This document shows, one piece after another, positions 23,201 through 32,200 of a DNA stretch of 64,000 nucleotides. The position numbers were made by a program, and so were the translations under genes. The stretch's first letter is position 1, and each line of letters begins with the position of its first letter. Source of the DNA: Cloeon dipterum (taxonomy: Eukaryota > Arthropoda > Insecta > Ephemeroptera > Baetidae); assembly GCF_949628265.1 (NCBI RefSeq), contig NC_088789.1:31055883-31119882 (forward strand), read 5' to 3'. The notes below the pieces were generated by a model. The model was given only the letters and a program-made list of their open reading frames with translations. It did no database searches and had not been told where the DNA came from.

Positions 23201-24786
23201 CGCAGGAGTTCCAGTGCTTCGACACCCTCCTGAAGGGTATATACGAACCTCCCCTCATTTATTTTAAATAAAACAATTGACATCACCCTCCCCTTACTCA
23301 GGGTGGCAGTACAACCTGAACTACTGGACGTCTGGGTCGCGCGTTGACTCGCCGGCAAACCCCAAGTGGTGCTCGCTGAAGAAGTTTGTCAACCTGAGCA
23401 GCATTGCCCTGGAGGGGCAGAGCAACCTGAGCTACGTGGACAGGGACTGCGTCGGGCTGCAGATTTCGAAGACGACCAATAACGTCACTAGCTACTTCAA
23501 CAGCTCGCTCGGAATGCGAAATTGCACCGCGAGGCAGATGTTCGCCTGCAGGGTAACTCCCCAGTTTGTGTTCGAAGCCGCCAACAGATGGCGCCACCGT
23601 ATAAATTTTATTTTAATGCATTTCAGCTGCGATTTCATTCTCAATTTTATCACTGTGTAATCTCCCGTAATATGCTTTCTCTTGACGTGCTGAAAACCAA
23701 AACCAGTCCAGCCATTTGCCGTAGAAACGTTGGAAAAGATTTTATATTTAAAAATATAATTGATGAATTTTTTTAATTATATTTTTCCTAAAATTTGGGT
23801 GTTTTCAGGGTCCACCAACGCCCAAGCCGTGCTTCAGACCGTTCTGCCCAAGAAGCTGTCCCAAAAACGTGAATTTGGGGTTGAAATTTTATTTAAAACT
23901 TAACTTTCCTCTCACAGGCGTCCCTGTTTGAAGGAGGAGGAAAGCTGAAATGTACTTTTTCGATATCATATTTGTTCCTTTCAAGGAAATAAATTAATAA
24001 TAAACGACGCAGATGCAACGAGTTACGGCCGCTGGACGTCTCGGTGCAAGAAATACTTCATGTTCACAGACAAAAACTCCAACTCGACGGTTTGTTTTAA
24101 AGACTGCGTGAAACGTGAAAAAATTATCGGATCGGACGGATTTAAAAAATAATTATTGTCACCTATTTTTATTTCCTGCTCAAACTGATATATTTAAATT
24201 CAATCAGATAAGAATTTTAATTTCATTTTAAAGGAAATTTTCAATTAAAGACAAAATATCCAAAAATAATTTTTTTTCTAAATTTTAAAATTTGAATTTA
24301 TCAAAAAAGGAGCTAAAAAGCGCTCTGAAAATTTCAAAATTGTTCGTTCCCACCTTACTTGATTTACTTTTAAAAGGTTTTTAATAAAAAAAAACTTCAT
24401 CAAAGAAATAAATTAAATAAAAAACACAGCTTTCGTGGTCTGAGGCGAAGTGCAAGTGCGAGCAGATCGGGATGCGGCTGGTGTCTGTGCAAACCCTGAG
24501 CCAGGTCGACTGCCTGGACAACGTGACCCGCGGGGGCATGGCCGACCTTCAGGGCTCGTTCTGGACCTCGGGCGCCTACCTCGATTGCGACGACCAGTTC
24601 GGGTGGTGCGCCTTCGACGACCAGTTCTTCAACGCCAGCACCGTGCGCTGGGGCAGCGCGCAGCCGCCCTCGGACAAGGCCAACACCTGCGTCAGGGTGG
24701 CCCTGACCGCCTCGGGCTCCCTCTCCTCCCTCCAGGCCGTTAATTGCGATACACGGTCGGACTACATCTGCGAGGTCGAGTCTTGA
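20298..24786 (+). CDS. Secreted mosaic protein with mucin-like stretch and three C-type-lectin-like domains
   Basis: Exons are 20298-20339, 20453-20504, 20557-20660, 20719-20809, 21090-21286, 21338-21385, 21440-21473, 21525-21586, 21639-21741, 22519-22763, 22820-22858, 22918-22951, 23004-23068, 23134-23236, 23302-23552, 23809-23868, 23918-23951, 24013-24089 and 24430-24786. The total is 1998 bp (665 aa). It starts with a signal peptide (MRPLCWFAFFILIL), then a basic/Cys segment, then a Thr-rich stretch (TTTEETTTPTTTT) likely to be O-glycosylated. Three CTLDs follow, with WTSG, paired Cys and terminal ICE/ACR landmarks. The Ca2+-binding EPN/QPD and WND motifs are absent, so sugar binding is doubtful. 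Each CTLD is built from a Cys linker exon, an invariant 34 bp exon, a 62-77 bp exon and a 103 bp exon. Two junctions (21586 and 22763) need GC donors. The final exon either stops at 24786 or splices at 24774 to the OBP exons downstream. A start 20 codons upstream at 20238 is possible but lacks a leader. Confidence 0.8.
22140..22470. repeat. Dispersed intronic repeat (copy 1)
   Basis: This stretch of the large lectin-gene intron matches 61180-61490 in inverse orientation. Shared strings include CCCTGGCGTCAGGGTAG, GCCTGACGGGCT, AGATCTGCACAC and TTTCAGAAT..TTTGACCCTTTGGAA. The rest of intron 21742-22518 holds nothing I recognise. Confidence 0.7.
23567..23760. repeat. Half copy of MITE family M in a lectin intron
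   Basis: GTTCGAAGCCGCCAACAGAT begins a sequence that matches only the left half of the family M palindromes (CTTGACGTGCTGAAAACCAAAACC, CGTAGAAACGTTGGAAA). The right half is missing. It begins within about 20 bases of the 5' splice site at 23553, so the insertion has not disturbed the donor. Confidence 0.7.
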
Positions 24787-24970
24787 AAATTTGTTAATAT
24801 TGAAAATGCTGGAAAATTCTTGGAATTTTCGGAATTTAATTCTCTTCAAAAGTTTTTAATGATATTTTCCTGGTAGGTTAGTTTTTAACAGAGATAAAAA
24901 TCGCAATTTATTAATGTTTTTATTTTAGAAACAAACAAACTTTCACATTGGACATATATTATTTTCGCAG

Positions 24971-26974
24971 ATGGACGATACAAACGGAGACAGTTTGACA
25001 AAAGCAAAGAGCGAAATGTGTCAGAAAGCATTTAACGTGACCGACTGTGAGATTTTCTATAATTAAAAAAAATTATTTTAATAAATAAAAATATTCCAGT
25101 GGAGCTTGGAAACGTTTTCATGTCGACAACATTTTCAGCCAGCCTTAAAGTGACGCTTTTTATAACCAAAAAATTAAATTAATTTTAAAATTTCCTTTCA
25201 GTGCTATTTCAAGTGCATGGGCGACAGTTTGGGTTTGGTCAAAAACGGAGTTCCAAATGCGGCAAACGTGCTGAAAATGGTCGAGGCCAACTCGAAGAAC
25301 ACCGACGCCCTTCAGGAGAGCTTTGACATTTTCGACGTTTGCAAAAACAAAAAATGTACGTATTATCTTTTTAAATCATAATTATTTTGTATTTTTCCCC
25401 CAGCTGGTGGTTGTGAGGCAATCGCCCAGGCTTTCCAGTGCACGGCTGAAAAATCTCCGAGCGTCGTCTCGGGAATGGTGGAGGAGTCGGTCAAGGACAT
25501 TTCGGTACCTAATTATTCTCGAATTTCCGGTTAAAAATAATTTTTCTTTCAGTCAGGGGCGCCAGTCTCGTGCACTAATGTAGACTGCAACGTCAACCCG
25601 ACTTGCAACATTAATGTAAGATTTTAATTTGTGCTGGGAAATTAATATTTGTGTGTTTCTTGATGCAGACTGCTGACGTGACAAACCTGGCCAATGGACA
25701 GAGTAGATTTTAATTTAATATATAAATCCGTTGATTTTAATTTGAAATGTGTGCAGACGCGGCAGGAGACAACTACGGCAGCATTTATGGCTACCCGCTC
25801 ACTGCCTGTGGCAAAAGATACTACGTCTCCACAGTTTTTGTAAAGAAAATACCAAAAGACTGACAATTTTTAATAGTTTTCTGCTTGATATTTAAAATTA
25901 TTTAGATTCCATTGGATTCCTGAGGGTCGAAATAGGTGGGATCAGTAATTAATTCGATAGAAAACGGTTTTGTGACGTGCATAAGCAGAAAACGAACGTT
26001 GGTTTGAATCTTTTAGTCGCTACTGCGCAAGTCTCACCCCTCTGACGTCACAGCCATGCTTGGTGCTTGGCTTTGGCAGCTGATTGTGAGTGAGAGAGCA
26101 GGCGACGGCAGAGACATCTGCTACCCAGTAAGCACAGTCACGCAGCTGGAGCAGTCACGTGACTCAATCCCGCCATCTCATTGGCCAAGAGCACGTACGC
26201 ACTGTTAGGAGGGAGTATGGAAAGGAGTTAGCGAAGAGATTCTTGGCCAATGGGATGCCGGGATTGAGTCACGTGACTTTTCTGCTGGGTATGAGCAGAT
26301 GTCTCTGCCGTCGCCTACTCTCTCATTCAGCCGCCAAAGCCAAGCACCAAGCATGGCTGTGACGTCAGAGGGGAGACGCTTAAACAGTATTCAAGCGTTT
26401 TGCGCGCCAAAGGAACGTGCGATTTGCTTCGAGCCTCTGCTCTGACCTCAGGAAATCATTTTCGACCGGAAAAATCACTCACCCCACCTATTTCGACCCT
26501 CAGGAATCGATTGGAATATATAAATTTAGCGTCTAAAAGGTAAAAATCTGATTTTTAGCTGGATTACGCTGGGGCCGCGACCAAGTGCTGCACGCTGAAC
26601 ATGACGCTCGCCTTTTTCTACACAATTGACCAATTTAATTGCTTCATCCAGGCTGACAATGGTGGTCTATCCAACCCCTAAAAACGAAATAAAATATCAG
26701 GCAAGAATTTTTCATTTTCGTAGCCCTGCAGAAGACGAAGGCGGGCAAGTTGTTCTTCTTAGGCGGCAACAACGAGGGTTGCGTCTCGTTTTTCGGCTGG
26801 TGCCCGTCGAAGCGTGCGATCCCGGCCTTGCAGTTCGCCGCTTCGTCCAACACGACGGCGCTGACCAACCGCTGCCTCGCGCTCACCGCCAACAACACCA
26901 TGTTCAGCGGAAAGGTCACCGAGGTCAGGTGCACCACCGACACCTACCAGTTCGTCTGCACCGAACGCGAATAG
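24971..26974 (+). CDS. Odorant-binding-protein domain spliced to a C-type-lectin-like domain
   Basis: Exons are 24971-25046, 25100-25149, 25202-25355, 25404-25504, 25553-25615, 25669-25702, 25757-25839, 26559-26661 and 26724-26974 (stop TAG). They total 915 bp (304 aa), are all GT-AG, and phases match throughout. Exons 1-4 encode about 125 helical residues with six cysteines spaced C-25-C-3-C-41-C-7-C-8-C (MCQKAF, CYFKC, FDVC, GGCEAIAQAFQC). This is the classic insect PBP/GOBP fold signature for carrying small hydrophobic ligands. Exons 5-9 repeat the CTLD module of the preceding gene (linker 63, then 34, 83, 103 and 251 bp) and end TYQFVCTERE. No signal peptide precedes the first exon, which starts straight after an acceptor. 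It is therefore either the 3' part of the three-CTLD gene, joined from 24774, or a gene whose leader exon I could not find. The CTLD lacks Ca2+-site motifs. Confidence 0.75.
25917..26506. repeat. 590 bp palindromic MITE in the OBP-CTLD intron
   Basis: Perfect 20 bp terminal inverted repeats (TTCCTGAGGGTCGAAATAGG and its complement) bound an internal palindrome. GGTGCTTGGCTTTGGC, GAGACATCTGCT.CCCAG, AGTCACGTGACTCAATCCCG and CATTGGCCAAGA all reappear inverted. The centre is near 26210. The flanks share an ATTGGA string, a possible decayed target-site duplication. It holds no coding sequence. Confidence 0.82.
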
Positions 26975-26975
26975 C

Positions 26976-27020
26976 AATAAATGTAACACAATAAATCAGT
27001 GAAATTTTCGGCTGAATAAA
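26976..27020 (+). terminator. Polyadenylation signals of the OBP-CTLD gene
   Basis: AATAAA occurs at 26976-26981, 26990-26995 and 27015-27020, just after the TAG stop at 26974. By contrast, no AATAAA lies between the putative stop at 24786 and the OBP exon at 24971. Confidence 0.7.
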
Positions 27021-27439
27021 GATATATGCGAGCAGAATATAGGATGAAATCATTTTGTCAGGAATGGGAAGAGAAAAACTCAAGGCTTTCAAACTTCAAA
27101 GGGTTAAATTGCTCATGGAAAAAATGGCTATAATTAAAATATAGAAACATTGCGCAGATAAAAAATAATAAATAAATTTTGCAAAATAATCGCTTGCTTC
27201 GGGAATTAATTTTTTAAACAGAAAAGAAGTGGATTTTATATTAAGTTATAAAAACTTCCGATGGAATGCTATAGTTTTCTGATCTTACACGATTTTCAGC
27301 CTGATAAAAATAACTTCAAACCTTAAAAATTAATTAAAACAATTTTCTCATGCACTTCGAGCCATAGGGCATCGATCGGAAGATAACCAATTCTGATTAA
27401 ATACTCTTTTAGTCCTTCAATAGAAGGACTTGTCTTCCT

Positions 27440-27581
27440 CCTTGCTCTCATATCAAGGTGACTTGTTTTCTTATCTAAAGATTAAAACTTGATTGCGGCA
27501 GTCAGGCAGGTAGACAGACGCCAATCAACTCGTTGATAAGCTTGCTTTGTCGCCAAAAAGAGATAAAAACACTCAAATCGA
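27440..27581 (+). promoter_or_regulatory. Putative promoter of the RCC1-BTB gene with GATA sites
   Basis: Within 120 bp of the start codon there are three GATA-type motifs: TTATCT at 27471, TGATAAG at 27534 and AGATAAA at 27561. A CCAAT string lies at 27521. The 27022-27440 spacer is otherwise AT-rich with no other feature seen. A regulatory role is inferred from motif density only. Confidence 0.35.
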
Positions 27582-30021
27582 ATGCTTTCCTTGCAAACAG
27601 CAGTGCTGAAACGAACTTTATTTGGTGCGGAGGCTGCTGCTGCCGCGATGTCAGACAACTTGGATAAGTGGAAAATATTTCAGGAGCTGAGCGACGACCT
27701 GAAGCGGAATATCAGGCTTGCAGTCGCATTTAGTAAGCTTTTAGATTAATTATTATGTTTCACAAAGCTTGAACTGGCCTTTTCTGATAAGAAAATTTAT
27801 GTTTTTATGTTGAATGGCTGTTGTTGGTGTTCATTCACTATTAGTTAGTTTCCACTGCCCGCTTATTCTACAAATTGAAGGCTTTGATAATAATTCCTCA
27901 GAATTACAAACATCCTTTGTCTCATCTTTAACTATAATTAACATTTAAAGATGATAGCGCAATTTACGTGACGAAAGATGATGACGTTTTCGGCTTTGGC
28001 AAAAACGAAGAAGGATTTCTTGGCACTGGCGACAGGGAACCACGCACAGAGCACACGAAAATTGAACAATTGTGCGGACAAAATATCGAAGGTGAAGCTT
28101 AAGGAAATTTATTGATGCGACTCCCAAAAATATACATTATTATATAATTTTTTAGGGTTGCAATTCGCACACTATACGTTTTTCGCGATTTCTGCTTCCG
28201 GCTCAGTTTTTGCCTGGGGATTCAATAATCATGGCCAGCTTGGACTGGGTACGAAACAAGAAACCTTGATCCCAACCAAAATTGAAGGAATTCTGGCAAC
28301 AAAGAGAGTTGTGCAAATTGCCTGCAGCACTTACCATACTCTGGCATTAACTTCAGATAGAGAGGTTTAAATAAAATACATGTCATTCAAATTAATTCAC
28401 AATTTCTAATTAGGTCTTTTCCTTTGGTCGTAACGATAGCGGGCAGTTGGGACTGGGACACAAAAAAAGCCAAAACCTTCCAATCGAATTGGACTTTCCT
28501 TCGGCTGGGAGAAATGTGACATCCGTCGCTTGTCTATATTTATCATCTGTTGCACTCCTAGACTCTGGAGAGGTGAAAATCATTTCATATTACGGGTTCA
28601 TGATTGTATATTCAATTATTTCTTCATACAAATATAACATTGAAATTTCTTTTACCTCTGGTTAATTATTGGATTTTCAATTTAAAGGTATTGGCTTGGG
28701 GAAAAAATGCCGATGGCATTTTGGGCCATAGTGCAGACGACGTGAGGGAGCAAACAATTCCTCGCAAAGTGCCCGGCTTGGAAGGCATCACGATTAAAAG
28801 AATTGTTTGTGGCCAAAACCACGCACTGGCTTTGTCTAGCGATGGAAAAATCTATTCTTGGGGAGGGAATGAATTTTGCCAGCTTGGAAATGGAACCACC
28901 GAAAATTCACATGAACCAACTTTGATAGCTGGAATTTATGGCAGGTAAGATGAACATTATAAAAGAATATTATACGATAAAAATTGTGTTCCGGTAGGGT
29001 AAGAGACCTAGCTGCTAATTACTGTTGCAGAGTTAATGCGGCAGTCACAGAAACTGATGAAGTATACATTTGGGGTGAATTAAACGGTTCGTCTATGATA
29101 TAATTAAAAACAATAATCATCACATATTAAATTATTAGAAAGTAAAATTTTGGGCCCGACAAAAACCTCATTCGCATCTCTGGATGAAGTTTTTGCGAAA
29201 CTCCCAACTCCGGCCTTGACATTCCGACCGTTGCGTCCAAAACTTGATGAGCCATTAGAAGAACTGAACACTGCTAACGAAAGTCCGGAATGGCTACAGA
29301 ATTCTTTTGATGACGCCGTAAGGAATAATAACAATAATAAACAATTGTTTATATCACTGATTAAAGGATACTGCTGACGTTGTTTTCAATGTCGAGGGAA
29401 AGAAAATCCACGCGCACAAAACAATTCTGATAATGCGATGCAATTTCTTCAGGGCGATGTTTCTAGGCGGTTGGAAAGAGAGCAACCAAAGGTAACTTAA
29501 CTTGTGAGTAATTATAAATCAAAACTTATGTTTAAAAGGGAGCAAATTATCGAGCATCACACCTACGATGTATTTTACGCCTTCTTGAGATTCTTCTACA
29601 CCAACGAGGTTGATCTGCAGCCAGATTTGGCTTTTGGTAAAGAATTCGAATTGCTGTTGATTCTGTTTTTGAATTTTGAATTTACAAAGAGCTTTTCGCC
29701 TTGGCCCACTTCTATCAAATTGCTGATCTGCAAAAGGAGTGCTTGAAAATTATCAAAAGAGGCGTAACCGTGGAAAATGCAGCGTCGATTTACGAGAAAG
29801 CCATACAACTTGCTGCTGAGGTTCCTTATTAATCCTTTTTTAAAATAAAAATTTTGTTTTGGACCCTCATTTCTTTTCAGGAGCTTAAAGAGTTCGTTTT
29901 CAACTTCTGTATGAAGAATACAAATGCTGTCGTGAAGAGCGAAGCCTTCAAGCTTTTGAAGGACGATGTCGTGAGAGATTTCGTCCTTCGTGCTGCTCAG
30001 CATGAAGCGTTTAAAAAATGA
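27582..30021 (+). CDS. RCC1-repeat and BTB domain protein (RCBTB-type), 559 aa
   Basis: Exons are 27582-27732, 27951-28091, 28156-28364, 28414-28572, 28688-28944, 28998-29086, 29139-29317, 29367-29491, 29539-29636, 29690-29820 and 29881-30021. They total 1680 bp, all GT-AG, and every phase fits. Residues of about 50-340 form RCC1-like beta-propeller blades with the VFGFGKNEEGFLGTG, VFAWGFNNHGQLGLG, VFSFGRNDSGQLGLG and IYSWGGNEFCQLGNG signatures. Residues of about 395-500 are a BTB/POZ domain (ADVVFNVEGKKIHAHK, FFRAMFLGGWKES, FLRFFYTNEVDL). A short BACK-like tail follows. RCBTB proteins are thought to act as Cullin-3 adaptors or chromatin/cytoskeletal regulators; which applies here is unknown. 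A second in-frame ATG lies at residue 23. AATAAA is at 30151-30156. The length is close to vertebrate RCBTB1/2 (about 530-550 aa). Confidence 0.9.
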
Positions 30022-32082
30022 TAGGCGACTATTTTCTTTGTTTAGAAAAAGCAGAATATGTTCCGTAATTGTTTTTTAAATTGTAATCAATTCCACGCAT
30101 TAGGATGTGTGATATACCGTCGGACCAAATATTTATTGAACTTGAAATTAAATAAAGATGAGTATTTATCTTGCTGGAATGTTTGGCACACGTTCTCGTC
30201 ATTAATCTACATTTTTAGCTTAATTATTAAATAATTCGTTGAATTGTATGGTGAGGTATGATTAACGTTTTAATCTGTGCGAGGCACAATAAGATTGCAA
30301 TAAGCTATAAAGCCTGTCGGTATGATAATGAGATAAGGACTCTTGGACTGACGCAGTATCGGATAGCGATTGACTCTTTCTGGCTTATCAATTCTTTCTA
30401 TCGGCAACGGCAATAATACCAGAATAAATATTTAAATCTTTTTAAAGATTAAATTCAGTTTAAATAGGGTGGCGCTGGGAGAGGTTAAATAAAAGGTAGG
30501 TGCCGAAGGTGCAGTTTTCTCGCTCATCGGTAGGGGCCCGCCACCGCCTCCCCCACTACGAGCAGCGAGACTCTAACTGGGAGAATGCTGCAGCTGCAGG
30601 AGCAAGGTGGCGTGAAAAGAGAGTGCCGCGCACGCCAAGTTTCACGTCGGCCGAGCAGCAGAGCAACAAAATGCTAATTTTATCCGCGCGCGCGGTTATC
30701 TCGCCGCGAGAACCTCGACTCTCGGTCTTTTCCCGCCACGCGCAACACACTTTTGCGTAGGTTACTTCTCTTTTTGGGGCTGAGAGCCGGCCACAAATTT
30801 CTCATTTTATTAAACAAAAATCAGAGTGAATTCAGCCCCACGCATTTTTCAGTTTTCGGAAGCTCATACGCATTTCCTTTTTGCAAATCAACGATATTTT
30901 TCTCGAAAAAGAGCGGAAGTCCACTCCGCTGATTGATGCTGACTGCGAGCAAAGTGATTCGCCGCCGAGAGATGTCCTTCCTTCTTCCTTCAGTGCTGTG
31001 TTCCCTCTGGGCGGTTTATTCTTTCCGCCGAGCACGCTTCTCGCGCTTGTTGCAGAGCTCAAAGATATTTAATTAAAATTTGCTCTTTTCCCCGCTGATG
31101 CATGGCAACATGGCAATGCCTCCGCCTGCAACCAGCCGCGAGCACTTTTATGATCTCTATAAATTTATTGCTTCGTTTATTTAGTCAAATTTCAAGAAAT
31201 TCAGTTGCTCTTTTACCTAATTAAATTGAAAAAATATATCTGCACGGTTTGCCGATTCACGAGTAAATAACAGAATCCCTTCGATCTTTAAATTAAAATC
31301 GTTAATTACCCTTAGGAGTTCATCCAATTTAAAATCGTTTGCATTAAAATTATCGATACAAATTTTGTCAAATTTAATTTTTATTCAACAAATTATTAGA
31401 GATTTTTACCACTTTAGTCCGTGAAGTAGATGTGGAAGCGCCGCGCTGATGTATGGATTCGCGTCGGCCATTTATGTATTTATTGAGACGATTTAAAGCA
31501 AGAAGAAATTGGTAACTCTGGTTATTTATCGTGAAGAGGATGAAGCGACCGAGATTTGAGCCAGAGTCCGCCACGGCATCCCACTGATAACACTTTTACC
31601 TTGTTTTCTTTCGCTCTTTTGGTGCTCGTGTCGCTGATCACGCAGTCGACCAATTACTTTATTTCTCTTCTTATTTGCGAAACAGACTGCGTTGATAATT
31701 GACGGTGCATGAGCTAGCGGTAAATTAAATTCATGGAAAATTCATCATAATATCAATATAATCTGAATTAATTTAAAAAAAAAAATTATTGAGCAGTCGG
31801 CGTTTGATAGAAAACGTAAGACATTGTTATTTCCTTCCAGTACTAATTTTCTGATTTATTGAATTATCAGCTTCATTACCTACCAAGTGTAGTTGCAAAA
31901 ACAGAAGAGAGGATTTTCACAAGACGATAAAGACGGGAGACCAGGTCACGGACGAAAGGTCACGGATTTGACCTCTTTCTCTTCTCCCAAATGTGTGATA
32001 AGCACCAAGCAGAGGCGGCTAAATTAATTTCGTGTTTGTGGGATGAATATTAAAAGCCGAGCATTTAAAATTTTTATAACCA
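30022..32082. other. Non-coding spacer, left edge of the segmental duplication
   Basis: Past the AATAAA at 30151 the DNA is unique to about 30740. From there it matches downstream DNA in pieces: 30740-30985 with 39235-39500, 31010-31170 with 40760-40900, 31530-31660 with both 42390-42520 and 43240-43390, and 31830-32082 with 43860-44115. Two open frames in opposite frames around 30930 and 39440 share LIDADCEQSDSPP. This reflects a 40 bp identical block and not a supported exon. Confidence 0.6.
31943..31974. promoter_or_regulatory. Cluster of three nuclear-receptor half-sites (copy 1)
   Basis: AGGTCA at 31943-31948 and at 31957-31962, then the inverted TGACCT at 31969-31974. This is a direct pair plus an everted/inverted partner, as bound by insect nuclear receptors. 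It lies about 110 bp past the protease polyadenylation signal, within a stretch of about 100 bp that is nearly unchanged in unit 2. Confidence 0.35.
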
Positions 32083-32200
32083 TTTATTATATAAAAACCC
32101 AATTGCAAAAATACTTTGATAAGAGATTATGCTGTCCATCTACCATTTTTCTACTGAATTACTACTGTCCTTTTGCTAAACTTTTTTTTTAAACCCACAT

